DNA of 64,000 nucleotides from Phytomonospora endophytica (GTDB lineage: Bacteria; Actinomycetota; Actinomycetes; Mycobacteriales; Micromonosporaceae): contig NZ_JACHGT010000014.1 in NCBI RefSeq assembly GCF_014202425.1, positions 1-64,000 of the forward strand, read 5' to 3'. The position numbers and the translations under genes are program-made. Positions 43,264 through 52,150 of the stretch are shown here, piece by piece. Under the pieces are notes generated by a model, which was not told the DNA's origin, ran no database searches, and saw only the letters and a list, made by a program, of their open reading frames with translations. Position 1 is the stretch's first letter; the number at the start of each line of letters is the position of its first letter.

Positions 43264-45972
43264 TTGATCGAGATCCGCATGCTGGGTCCCTGGGAAGTAC
43301 GTGTCGAAGGCCGCCAGGTGGAGCTGCCGAACCGGCTGCGGGTGGCCCTCGCGGTGCTGGCGATGTCGGTGGGACGGCCCGTACCGGTCGACCATCTGAT
43401 CGCGATGCTCTGGGACGGCGACGATGCGGGCCGCCGGCCCCGGCGGACCGTACAGACCTACATCGCCCGGCTGCGGCGGACCCTCGGCGCCGCGGCGATC
43501 GTCAGCCACCCCGCGGGCTACGTCCTGGACGCCGCCACCGTCGACGTCGACGTACCGCGGTTCACCGCGCTGGTCGGCCCCGGCGATCCGCTCCACGAGC
43601 GAGAGAACCTCATCGAGGCCGCCGCACTCTGGCGCGGCGCGCCCTTCCAGGGCCTGGACGCGACAAGGTTGCCCGAAGTCCACGCGTCCACACTGATCGA
43701 GCGGCGACTGGCGGCCATCGAACGCCGCGTCGACCTCGACATCCGCGACGGGGACCCGGCCACGTGCGTCACCGAACTCCTGGAACTGACCGCCGCCCAC
43801 CCCACCCGCGAGTCCCTGTGGGTACGCCTGCTCGACGTCCTGCGCCGCTGCGGCCGCCACGCCGAAGCCCTGGAACGCTACGAAACCGTCCGCCGCCACC
43901 TCGCCGAGGAACTCGGCGCCGACCCCGGTGGCGAACTCCGCGCCATCCACGCGGCCCTCCTCGCCGGACAGCGCCCCCAGGCGCCGGTACGGCACCAGAC
44001 GCCAACCGTCATTCCACGCCAGCTGCCTCCCGACCTGGCCGCGTTCACCGGCCGACGCGACGCCCTCGACCTCCTTGATCCCCACCTGTCGCAACCCACG
44101 GCCATGCCCTTGCTCACGATCAGCGGACCACCCGGCGTCGGCAAGACCACCCTGGCCGTCCACTGGGGACACCAAGTGGCCCGGCGCTTCCCCGACGGCC
44201 AGCTCTACGCCGACCTGCGCGCATACGCCCCCTCCGGGCGGCCCCGCGGCGCCGCCGAAGTCGTCGGCGGATTCCTCGAAGCCCTCGGCGTCCGGCTGCG
44301 CGACGCGCCCGTGGCGGAAGACGCCCGATTCGCCCTCTACCGCAGCCTCCTCGCCGATCGCGCCGTCCTCGTCGTTCTCGACAACGCCCGCGAGGCCGAG
44401 CAGGTCCGCCGGCTCCTCCCCGGCTCGGCGCGATGCCTGACCGTCGTGACCAGCCGGGAACGGCTCACCGGACTGATCGCCGTCGACGGCGCCCGCCCCG
44501 TCGTCCTCGACGTCCTCTCCGCCGGCGAGGCGAGAAACCTCCTCGAAAAACGACTGGGCACCGCGCGGGTGCACGCAGACCTTGAGGCGACCGCCCTCGT
44601 CATCGGCCGCTGCGCGGGGCTACCACTCGCCCTGGCCGTCGCCGCCGCGCGAGCCGCCCTGCGACCAGGCCTCCCGATGGCATCGATGGCCAGGGAACTC
44701 GAACCCGGCCCCGGGCTCGACGGCTTCACCGACAACGACCTCCTCGGCGACGTCCGCTCGGTGTTCTCCTGGTCCTACCATCCCCTCAGCCCGGCGGCGG
44801 CACGCCTGTTCCGGCTACTGGGGACGCTGCCCGGGACCGACGTCGACGCCATCGCCGCCGCGAGCCTTGCGGGCGTCGCGGAGTCCGAGGCCCGCCAGCT
44901 GCTGCGGGAACTCACCGACGCCGCGCTGATCACCGACAACGGCGACCGCTACGGCCACCACGACCTGCTCCGCGCCTACGCCGCCGAACGATCCCGCGCC
45001 GAGGACACCGAACCGGAGCGCCGCGCCGCCCTCGGACGCCTCCTCGACCACTATCTCCGGTCGGCCGACGCGGCCTCCCGCGTCCTTGACCCCAACCGTG
45101 CCCCTGTCACCACCGACGCCCCGGAGTTCACCGACAGGGAAGACGCGCTGACCTGGTTCGACGCCGAACACGACAACCTCCAGGCCGCCGCCGTGCGCGC
45201 CGGGACCTCCGGATTTCCCGGCCACGCACGCGATCTGGCCTGGACCCTGCTGCCATTCCAGTCGCTGCGCGGCCGCTGGGACGACGCCGTGGCCGCGCAC
45301 CTGGCCGCCGCCGGCGCCGCCGGCGACCGGCCGGATCCCGCCCGCGACGCCGTCATCCACGCCCGCCTCGCCCGCCTGCACGCGATGCGGGAGAACGAGA
45401 CCGCGGCCCGCCGGGAGATCTCCGTCGCGCTGGCTCTGGTGGAAGGTGCCGCCCCGGACGTGTGCGGCGCCGTCGACCAGCACGCCGCGCAGGTCTACGA
45501 CCTGCTGGGGGACCATGCCTCCGCGCTGCGGCACGCTCAGAGCGGGCTGGCGCGCGTGCGAGGACGGGCGCACCTGGAGGCGCGGGCACTGAACCAGGTC
45601 GGCTGGTTCCAGGCCAACCTGGGCGACCTGGACGCCGCCGCGCGAAGCTGCGGTGAGGCGCTGGTCGTCAACCGTGCCATAGGCAACCGGCTCGGTGAAG
45701 CCTCCACATTGCACAGTCTGGGCCTCGTGCACCGCCGGCGCGGGGACCTGGCCGAGGCCGCCCGGCACTACGCCGAGGCCGCCGAGTGCTACCGGGAACA
45801 GGACGTCAGTTACTCGCTGGCGGTGACTCTCCGCGACCTCGGTGAGACGCACGCGCAGCTCGGCCGCACAGGCCCCGCACGCGACGCCTGGCAGGAGGCG
45901 GCGACGATCTTCGCCGCCCTGGGCCGCTCCGAGACACACGATGTGGAGATCGCCCTCAAGGGCCTGCCCTGA
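43264..45972 (+). CDS. SARP/AfsR-type regulator with NB-ARC and TPR domains
   Basis: A 902-residue multi-domain activator. Residues 1-95 are an OmpR-like winged helix (IEIRMLGPWEV; RRTVQTYIARLRRTLG) and residues about 97-240 a bacterial transcriptional activation domain. An NB-ARC ATPase follows with P-loop Gly-Pro-Pro-Gly-Val-Gly-Lys-Thr-Thr (288-296), then a winged-helix region and C-terminal TPRs (about 690-890). I place the start at TTG 43264, seven bases after GGAGG, because homology begins there; an upstream ATG adds unrelated residues. Such regulators usually activate secondary-metabolite or peptide genes. It is convergent with a Cys-rich peptide gene. Confidence 0.9.
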   Translation: MIEIRMLGPWEVRVEGRQVELPNRLRVALAVLAMSVGRPVPVDHLIAMLWDGDDAGRRPRRTVQTYIARLRRTLGAAAIVSHPAGYVLDAATVDVDVPRFTALVGPGDPLHERENLIEAAALWRGAPFQGLDATRLPEVHASTLIERRLAAIERRVDLDIRDGDPATCVTELLELTAAHPTRESLWVRLLDVLRRCGRHAEALERYETVRRHLAEELGADPGGELRAIHAALLAGQRPQAPVRHQTPTVIPRQLPPDLAAFTGRRDALDLLDPHLSQPTAMPLLTISGPPGVGKTTLAVHWGHQVARRFPDGQLYADLRAYAPSGRPRGAAEVVGGFLEALGVRLRDAPVAEDARFALYRSLLADRAVLVVLDNAREAEQVRRLLPGSARCLTVVTSRERLTGLIAVDGARPVVLDVLSAGEARNLLEKRLGTARVHADLEATALVIGRCAGLPLALAVAAARAALRPGLPMASMARELEPGPGLDGFTDNDLLGDVRSVFSWSYHPLSPAAARLFRLLGTLPGTDVDAIAAASLAGVAESEARQLLRELTDAALITDNGDRYGHHDLLRAYAAERSRAEDTEPERRAALGRLLDHYLRSADAASRVLDPNRAPVTTDAPEFTDREDALTWFDAEHDNLQAAAVRAGTSGFPGHARDLAWTLLPFQSLRGRWDDAVAAHLAAAGAAGDRPDPARDAVIHARLARLHAMRENETAARREISVALALVEGAAPDVCGAVDQHAAQVYDLLGDHASALRHAQSGLARVRGRAHLEARALNQVGWFQANLGDLDAAARSCGEALVVNRAIGNRLGEASTLHSLGLVHRRRGDLAEAARHYAEAAECYREQDVSYSLAVTLRDLGETHAQLGRTGPARDAWQEAATIFAALGRSETHDVEIALKGLP

Positions 45973-46003
45973 CCCGGGGACCAGACGGCCCCCGGGCGAG
46001 AGG

Positions 46004-46216
46004 TCAGGCCTTGTTGCACCCGCCGCAGCTCCAGGTGGTGCAGCTCGTGGAGCAGTTGCTCAGTGTGGAACATCTGCGGGTACAGACCCGCATGCCGCCG
46101 GGGCAGTCAACGTACTTCTGCTCCGTCCAGGATTTCGGAGTACAGGCGGCCTCGGCGCGCCCACCCGGGACGAGGGCGGCGAGCAGACGGTCGGCGATGG
46201 CGTTCATGCGGCGCAT
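46004..46216 (-). CDS. Small Cys-rich peptide with leader-like N-terminus
   Basis: A 70-residue product. The first 24 residues (MRRMNAIADRLLAALVPGG then RAEA) resemble the leader of a family of small actinomycete peptides I recall, not a typical Sec signal. The remaining part holds eight Cys (25, 38, 45, 49, 55, 59, 64, 67) in 46 residues, with closely spaced Cys-x3-Cys and Cys-x2-Cys pairs, enough for four disulfides or for thioether-type modification. AAGGGAG precedes the ATG. No modifying enzyme is adjacent. The SARP-like regulator lies just downstream in convergent orientation and may control it. Confidence 0.7.
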   Translation of the reverse strand: MRRMNAIADRLLAALVPGGRAEAACTPKSWTEQKYVDCPGGMRVCTRRCSTLSNCSTSCTTWSCGGCNKA

Positions 46217-46422
46217 GGTGCTCCCTTCGGTTTCCTGCGATTCTTCGACCGAGCGGCGTCAAAACGGCGACGATCCGGCGTCACCGCAGGTGGCGGCACG
46301 AGTGGGAGCCCGGTGACATCGAGGAGATATCGCCTTAGGGCATCGGTGGGACCCGCATCGCAGCGCCTTGACCGCCAGGCGGAGTAGGCGGGCCGGGACC
46401 TGTGGCATGACCGCCGCTGGGC

Positions 46423-47055
46423 TCAGCCGGTGGAAGACGCTTCCTCAGCGGTGTCACCCGGTTCGAGGTCATGTTCGGCGCCGCCGAGGGTGACCGGGCG
46501 CAGCAGATCGAGGGCTTGCTGAAGTTGGGCGCTGAGAAGTTCCTGATGGCGGACGGCGCGTTCCTGCAAGATTCCGATGGTCGCCATGTCGGCCAGAGCC
46601 TGCGCCAGGTGGAGTGTGGTGCGGGTCGGGTTGCCTTGCCGGATGTCGAAGAGGTTGAGAGCGCCGACGGTCTTACCGCGCAGCCGCATCGGCAGGGTGT
46701 GCACGGAGGCGAAACCTGCCTCGATCGCCGCGTGAGCGAAACGCGGCCACTTCTCCAAGGTTGCCGGTTCGGTGAGGTCTGGGACGACGACGGGCAGCCT
46801 GGTCCGGAAGCAATCCGGGCAGGGCCCCTCATCGGTCAGCAACTGGAGCAGTTCGAGGATCCGGGTCTGTTCGGTTGACGCCGCCGCGATTCTCATCGAA
46901 CCCTCGTGATCGCCGAGGAGTATGCCGGCGGTGGTCACGTCGAGAAGCTCACCGCATCGACGGGTGACCAGACGAAGGAAATCGGTGATGTCGAACTCGT
47001 CGACGAGCGTGTCGGCGAACTCGATGAAAACCGCTGCCAGGGTTTCAGTGTCCAT
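46423..47055 (-). CDS. GAF-domain protein lacking an ANTAR domain
   Basis: A 210-residue protein with a full GAF domain (about residues 20-165; GEGPCPDCFRT-like GPCPDCFRT and LPMRLRGKTVGALNLF are typical of actinobacterial GAF-ANTAR regulators). In those proteins the QERAVRHQELLSAQLQQALD linker helix is followed by an RNA-binding ANTAR domain. Here the sequence diverges after ALD into about 25 unrelated residues and stops. ATG at 47055 follows GGGAGGG. It may sense a ligand without RNA binding, or be a decayed ANTAR protein. Confidence 0.8.
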   Translation of the reverse strand: MDTETLAAVFIEFADTLVDEFDITDFLRLVTRRCGELLDVTTAGILLGDHEGSMRIAAASTEQTRILELLQLLTDEGPCPDCFRTRLPVVVPDLTEPATLEKWPRFAHAAIEAGFASVHTLPMRLRGKTVGALNLFDIRQGNPTRTTLHLAQALADMATIGILQERAVRHQELLSAQLQQALDLLRPVTLGGAEHDLEPGDTAEEASSTG

Positions 47056-47364
47056 AGCGGGTGCCCTCCCGCCGGATGTCACGCATGGTGCGTGTCCCTC
47101 GACCGAAATGGGTTCTGAAGGGAGCATATGCCCCTCAGGCCATGGTCACCATGGGTGCTTCAACGGTGTCGCGACATGCTGAGAACATCAGGCCGCCCTC
47201 GCGGGCATGTGCGAACTCCACGACCGCACCGACGCCGCACTCGCCGCCGCCCGTCGGGCAGGTACCGGTGCTCGGACGGCTTCCCTATCGGACCTGATGA
47301 CGCAGGCCCCCGGGGGCAACCTGGGAGCAGCGGGAAGTGCGGGCCGCACAACAAGGGGATGGCC
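47056..47364. other. Divergent promoter region with a CCATGGT palindrome
   Basis: This 309-bp region separates the GAF gene from the large toxin-like gene. A near-perfect palindrome, CCATGGT-C-ACCATGG (47140-47154), is the main structural feature and could be an operator. No coding frame here is convincing; the frame upstream of the toxin start lacks family resemblance. Confidence 0.5.
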
Positions 47365-50300
47365 GTGGAACCGACCCATGCCGATTTCAGTGAGCGTCCG
47401 GCCCGCGAGCAGTCCGTGCACACGGCGCCAGGGGCGCGGCCGTCGTCTCTGCATGTCCTACAGCGGCTGGCGGGCAACGCCGCCGTGACCGGGCTCGTCG
47501 GCGGTGGGCATGTACCGCACCTCGACGCCGCGCAGATCCCGCAGCGGCCACCCGCCCCGCCACCGGCGCCGCCGGTCGCGGCCGCACCGCCGGCGCTGCC
47601 CCCGGTGCAAAGACCCGAGGCGCCCGAGGCTCCCGGCCCGCTCCCTCGGCCACCTCACCCGACGCCGGCCACTGTGGACGACAGCGGACTGGTCGAGGCG
47701 CGCCAGGCCGAGGCTTCGGCGGCCGAGCAGGAGTCGCAGGCGCGCGGCGAGTTCGAGGCCGCGACCGGGGACGCACGTTCGGCCATGGCATCGGCCGGCG
47801 ACGACACCGTCCCACAGGCGGCGAGTCCCGGCGCGCAGATCCTGGTCGAGGCGATCACGCAGGCCGGTGCGGCCGGAGCGGGCAGGCTCACCGCGGCCGC
47901 CTCCACGGCCGTTGACGCGATCACCGGAACCGCCGGCGCGGCGGCCTCCGATGTGGACGCCACCGCGCGGCAGCACGGCGTCGGCATCGCCGAACAGGCC
48001 GGTCAGGCCAGGGAACAGGTGACGGCCGCGGCGCGCGCCCGCTCCGGTGAGGTCGGCGAGACGGCCGCGACCGCACGCGAAGAGGTCGCGCAGTGGCGCC
48101 ACGCCGAGACCGAGCGGGTCCGCACCGACGTCACCGCCCGCACCGGCGAGATCCGAACCGCCGGGACCGAGGCGCGCGCCCAGGTCGCCGACGGCACCGA
48201 GACCGCCGTGCGGGACACCGCCACCACGCTGTCGTCCGGCGCAGACCGGGCGGCGAGGCCTGGCGCGGGCGGCAGTGAACCGGTCGCCAAAGGCCAAGGC
48301 GAGGTGGCCGCGAAGGTCTCCCAGGACGCCGGCGATCAGATGAACCGGGCCGCCGGGAACGCCGGCGGCCAGCTGCGCACCCGCGCCGCCGAAAGCGACC
48401 GGGAGATCGCCTCGGGGACCGACCGGATGGCCGAGCAGGTCGCCGCCGAACTACCCGCGGCGACCACCGCGATCACCGGTGCGGCCGCCGACACCGACCG
48501 GGAGACCACCCGCTCGGCCGGCGAGGCCACCGGACAGATCGACCGGCACGGCGCCCACGCCGCGACCGCTCTTTCCCAGGCGGGGCAGACCGCCACCGCC
48601 GCGGCCCGCGCGAGAGCCGGGCAGGACCGCACCCGCATCCACCAGGCCGCCACGGCCTCGGTGTCCGCCGTCGGCGCCCGCGCCACGCAAGCCGCCACCC
48701 AGGCCCGCGCCCAAGTCGCCGAGGCCGCCGGTCAGGCCGCGACCCTCCCGGCCGACGAGCAGGCCGCGGGGGCCGCCGTCGGCGAGGTCGACGCCGTCAT
48801 CGGTGAAGGCTTCGACACCGCCGCCGCGGGCCTGGCCGACACCGGCGGCCGCGTCGGGCAGGACCTGACCGGCGCGGCCGGGCAGTCCCGCGCCGCGCTG
48901 GACCAGATAGCCGACCGGACCCGCGGGCACCTCACCGAAGCCACGAGCGGCACCGTGGCCGACCTGGCCGAAGGAGCCGGGAAGGTCACCGGCGGGATCC
49001 GCACCGGCGTGTCCGGGGCCATCACCGCCGGCTCGGCCGCCGTCGCCGGCGCCGGGCAACAGCTGTCGGCCGCCGCGGCACAGGCGCAGACGGGCCTGGC
49101 GGGCGCCGCCGCGACCGCCCGCCAGGGCCTGGCCGCGCCCGTCGAGGAGACCCGGCAGAACACCGAGACCGCACTGGCCGGTGTCTCCACACGGATCGCC
49201 ACGGGCCAGCAGCGTGTCGCCGACCGGGGTGCGTCGGTGCAGCGCACGACGCAGCGGTTCGTGCAGCGCTCGATCCTCGGCGACATCGGCGACTGGTTCT
49301 CCCGCCAATGGGACGACATCAAGGACATGCTGGGCAACTGGGGCTTCTGGGCCGGTCTGCTCGTCACCCTCCTGCTGTTCCCGGTCCTCGGGCCGGGTGC
49401 GCTCGTGGTCGGCGGCGCGGTGGGCGGCGCGGTATCGGGGATCCAGCAGAACGTCCAGCAGGGCCGCTCCTGGTACGACCTGCGCAACATCGGCCGGGGT
49501 GCGCTGGTCGGCGCGCTCATCGGCGGTGCCTTCGCCGCCGGGAGCGCGCTGCTGGTGCTCGGCGGGCTGGAGGGCGCGGCACTGCTGGTCGGGGAGATGG
49601 TCCTGGCCGGTGGGATCGGCGCGGTCGTCAACCTGATCAACGGTGACCCGTGGGACAAGGGACTGCTGGGCAACATCCTCCTCGTCGGACTGTTCCGGGG
49701 CCTGGGCAAGGCGTTCCCACGGGTCTTCGGCGGTGCACGGGGCGGCCCCCGGGCCGGTGAGGAGGCACCGGCTCCCGGCGCTCGACCCGGGGAGCGCGCG
49801 CCCGCTGAGCCGGCCGCCGACGGCGAGGGCTGTTTCGTGCCCGGGACGCTCGTGGCGACCCCGGACGGGCCGGTCGGCATCGAGCGGATCGCCGTCGGCG
49901 ACAAGGTCCTGGGGGGACTGCCCGGCGCCGGGCCCGGACCGCAGACGGTCACGGCGGTCATGACCCACGTGGTGCCGCGCGTACTCGACCTCACCGTGGC
50001 CGGGCGCGTCATCTCCTGCACGCCCGCGCACCCGTTCTGGGTGGACGGGCCGGGCTGGACCCCGGCCGGTGAACTCACCCCCGGCACCGTCCTGACCACA
50101 GTGGACGGCCGGACCGCCACCGTCACGCGCACCCGCGCCCGCACCGACGGCCAATGGATCGTGCACAACCTCACCGTCGCCGGCACGCACACCTTCTACG
50201 TCGCCGAATCCGGCGTCCTCGTGCACAACAAGCCCCGCCGCTACCGTCCGCCGAGCGGCGACGTCGAGGCCGCCCGGGCCGGTGAACTCGCCGAGCTTGA

Positions 50301-50784
50301 GAACGTCAAGGCCCGGGCGCGGCGGGTCCGCGAGGCCGCCGAGGCCCAGCCGGAGGAGACACCTGGGCGCGATGACACGATCAGGCAGGCGCGCGACATC
50401 GAGGCCGAGGCCCGCGAGCTGCAGACCGACGCCAACAGCGCCCAGGACGTCGGCGACGTCCAAGGCGTGGCGCGCTCGCGCGGAGAGCTGGAGGCGAGCC
50501 TGGACACCTTGGAGAGCCGCGCACCGGCCAGGACCGAGCCGGAGCAGCCGTCCCGGTCGGGCACCGAGGTCGCCGAGACCTTCGACACCGTCGAGGCCGC
50601 GATCGGGCAGGTCGAAGGCAACGCCCGTGTCGTACAGACGGTCCGCACGGCCAACGAGGGCCTGCGGTCGCAGGGGTTCACCGAGACGGTCTACGTCGTC
50701 GACAACAACGGAACACAGTGGACGGTGTCGCGCAATCCGCGCACCGGACGCTACGCCACCGGGCACCACTCGTCGTCGAATTGA
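47365..50784 (+). CDS. Polymorphic-toxin-like protein: LQRLAGNAAV motif, Ala-rich stalk, Hint domain, C-terminal tip
   Basis: A 1139-residue protein. The N-terminus has VLQRLAGNAAVTGLV (about residues 32-46), a motif I recall from DUF4157 and contractile-injection-system cargo proteins. A Pro-rich linker follows, then a very long Ala/Thr/Gly/Glu coiled-coil-like stalk (about 100-620), hydrophobic helices (about 660-770) and a Hint autocleavage domain from Cys823 (GCFVPGTLVAT) to Asn955 (VLVHN). The last 184 residues form a charged helical plus short beta tip without a known motif. GTG at 47365 has AAGGGG six bases upstream; an ATG two codons earlier has none. Release of the tip by Hint cleavage is inferred. 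Confidence 0.85.
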   Translation: MEPTHADFSERPAREQSVHTAPGARPSSLHVLQRLAGNAAVTGLVGGGHVPHLDAAQIPQRPPAPPPAPPVAAAPPALPPVQRPEAPEAPGPLPRPPHPTPATVDDSGLVEARQAEASAAEQESQARGEFEAATGDARSAMASAGDDTVPQAASPGAQILVEAITQAGAAGAGRLTAAASTAVDAITGTAGAAASDVDATARQHGVGIAEQAGQAREQVTAAARARSGEVGETAATAREEVAQWRHAETERVRTDVTARTGEIRTAGTEARAQVADGTETAVRDTATTLSSGADRAARPGAGGSEPVAKGQGEVAAKVSQDAGDQMNRAAGNAGGQLRTRAAESDREIASGTDRMAEQVAAELPAATTAITGAAADTDRETTRSAGEATGQIDRHGAHAATALSQAGQTATAAARARAGQDRTRIHQAATASVSAVGARATQAATQARAQVAEAAGQAATLPADEQAAGAAVGEVDAVIGEGFDTAAAGLADTGGRVGQDLTGAAGQSRAALDQIADRTRGHLTEATSGTVADLAEGAGKVTGGIRTGVSGAITAGSAAVAGAGQQLSAAAAQAQTGLAGAAATARQGLAAPVEETRQNTETALAGVSTRIATGQQRVADRGASVQRTTQRFVQRSILGDIGDWFSRQWDDIKDMLGNWGFWAGLLVTLLLFPVLGPGALVVGGAVGGAVSGIQQNVQQGRSWYDLRNIGRGALVGALIGGAFAAGSALLVLGGLEGAALLVGEMVLAGGIGAVVNLINGDPWDKGLLGNILLVGLFRGLGKAFPRVFGGARGGPRAGEEAPAPGARPGERAPAEPAADGEGCFVPGTLVATPDGPVGIERIAVGDKVLGGLPGAGPGPQTVTAVMTHVVPRVLDLTVAGRVISCTPAHPFWVDGPGWTPAGELTPGTVLTTVDGRTATVTRTRARTDGQWIVHNLTVAGTHTFYVAESGVLVHNKPRRYRPPSGDVEAARAGELAELENVKARARRVREAAEAQPEETPGRDDTIRQARDIEAEARELQTDANSAQDVGDVQGVARSRGELEASLDTLESRAPARTEPEQPSRSGTEVAETFDTVEAAIGQVEGNARVVQTVRTANEGLRSQGFTETVYVVDNNGTQWTVSRNPRTGRYATGHHSSSN

Positions 50785-50795
50785 GCCCGCGCGGC

Positions 50796-51404
50796 TCAGC
50801 GGTATCCGAGCCGCAGCAGCAGGCAGATCTGGTGGTAGAACCTCACCGACAGCCCGGCGGCCTGGTCGTCTTGTGCTCTGTTCGGCTCCTCGCCGGAGGC
50901 CAGTCCGGCCGTGGTCACCACGACGAATCTGGACAGGTCACCGAACGCCCACCAGTACCTGCCTTGCGGCGGAACGCCCGCCGGAGGCTCGACGACCTCG
51001 GCCAGCACGTCGGTGGCGTCCAGGTCGTCGTCGATTTCACGCGCACCGATCACCTCGTCGAAGGCGAGGACCGTCGCGGTCAGGCGGAACTCGCCGCCGG
51101 GGCTTGAGTAGGCCGCTTCGACGGCACCCACGCAGCGCTCGAACTCCTCGACGAGAGGGCAGCCGGTGAGCGCCCCGCGTTCGTCCAGGGACAGCGTGAT
51201 GAACCGCGAGAAGTCGGCGGGGTCGCGCACGTCCACACTGTCGGCGAACACCTCGGCGGTGAGTTCGGTGGAGTACGTGGGCGTCGGGCTCGGATCGGCG
51301 GCGGGAACATACGCCGGGACGATTTTGCGGGTGATCAACAGAGCCGCCGCTATTCCGGCGACCACGACGACGGCGATGACGACTCGTTTGGCGCGTAAGT
51401 CCAC
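50796..51404 (-). CDS. Membrane-anchored protein of unknown function, 202 residues
   Basis: An N-terminal transmembrane helix (about 8-26) is followed by a Pro/Thr-rich spacer and an extracytoplasmic domain of about 160 residues with two Cys (CPLVEEFERC). I recognise no family. It lies convergent to, and 11 bases from, the toxin-like gene. This is the only nearby candidate for an immunity partner, but orientation and genetics argue against a classical toxin-immunity pair. Confidence 0.72.
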   Translation of the reverse strand: MDLRAKRVVIAVVVVAGIAAALLITRKIVPAYVPAADPSPTPTYSTELTAEVFADSVDVRDPADFSRFITLSLDERGALTGCPLVEEFERCVGAVEAAYSSPGGEFRLTATVLAFDEVIGAREIDDDLDATDVLAEVVEPPAGVPPQGRYWWAFGDLSRFVVVTTAGLASGEEPNRAQDDQAAGLSVRFYHQICLLLRLGYR

Positions 51405-51582
51405 TTTCCGACCTTCCCCCGTGCACCTCGCCTCTCATGATGCGCGCCCGGGCGGTGTTCTGCTGTCCCGTCGCGGGGAGAGCCTGGGACCTTGAGGATT
51501 TCGTCGGCCGACGCGAACTCCGGGTTTCGATCCCGCGTGGTGGGGGATACCCCGGCGTGACCCCGCACGATGGAGGCCCGAC

Positions 51583-52044
51583 ATGACACTCATCCTCAGC
51601 CCCGCCGCAGGCCGCGACACGCGTGTCCCGATCGAGCGTGCCGTGGTCGACCGTGTCGCCGCGAGCCGGCCACGCGAGACGTATCTCGTGGTGCGTTTCG
51701 AGCGTGCCGACGGGCGGGCAAGCGTCCATCACGCCTGGACCGATGGTGGCGAGGTGCTCGGTGCGCGGATCGACGCCGTGGCCACCGCTCGTGGCATGGA
51801 CGGCCTGGACTGGCTGGCCGTGACCGCTCGGCATGAGGAGACGAGCGTCGAGGGGCGGATGGTGGTGACGGAGTATCGGCTCCGTGCCGTCCTCGCCGAC
51901 GTCGAGGCGGGCCGGGGTGCGCTGCCGGATGAGCGTCGCGACCTCACCGACGCGCTGGCCGCCTACTGCGACACCACCGGCAGGGCCGTCGCCATCGGCG
52001 CCTGGTGCCGGGTCGGGCCCGCGGCGGTCGACGCCACACCGTGA
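51583..52044 (+). CDS. Protein of unknown function, 153 residues
   Basis: A soluble alpha/beta protein with no identifiable motif. The ATG follows GATGGAGG with fair spacing, and codon bias is like the neighbours, so I regard it as real. It precedes the catalase gene by about 107 bases on the same strand and may be cotranscribed, but nothing else links it to peroxide metabolism. Confidence 0.65.
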   Translation: MTLILSPAAGRDTRVPIERAVVDRVAASRPRETYLVVRFERADGRASVHHAWTDGGEVLGARIDAVATARGMDGLDWLAVTARHEETSVEGRMVVTEYRLRAVLADVEAGRGALPDERRDLTDALAAYCDTTGRAVAIGAWCRVGPAAVDATP

Positions 52045-52098
52045 GTCGCTCGGCCGCGAAGCTTCACAAAAGGTCCGCTTCGCCGGGTTTGATGGCAG

Positions 52099-52131
52099 GG
52101 TCGGAGTGGGCATCCCCTCGGGGATCCGACC
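52099..52131 (+). promoter_or_regulatory. Hairpin in the catalase 5' leader
   Basis: GGTCGGA and ATCCCC pair with GGGGAT and CCGACC to form a bulged stem ending three bases before the GGGGAGG ribosome-binding site. It may affect translation of the catalase. Confidence 0.35.
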
Positions 52132-52150
52132 AACCTGGGGAGGCACGGGC

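Noticed and set aside
45968-46008. Bulged hairpin between the SARP-like gene and the Cys-rich peptide gene
   Set aside because: CCCGGGG/CCCCGGG and CCTGA/TCAGG can pair, but the bulge is large and it overlaps the peptide stop codon, so I do not call a terminator.
46335-46832. Alternative frame that could hold a frameshifted ANTAR domain for the GAF protein
   Set aside because: The translated sequence has no ANTAR features (no ALNSRVVIEQAKG-like helix), so no frameshift is supported.
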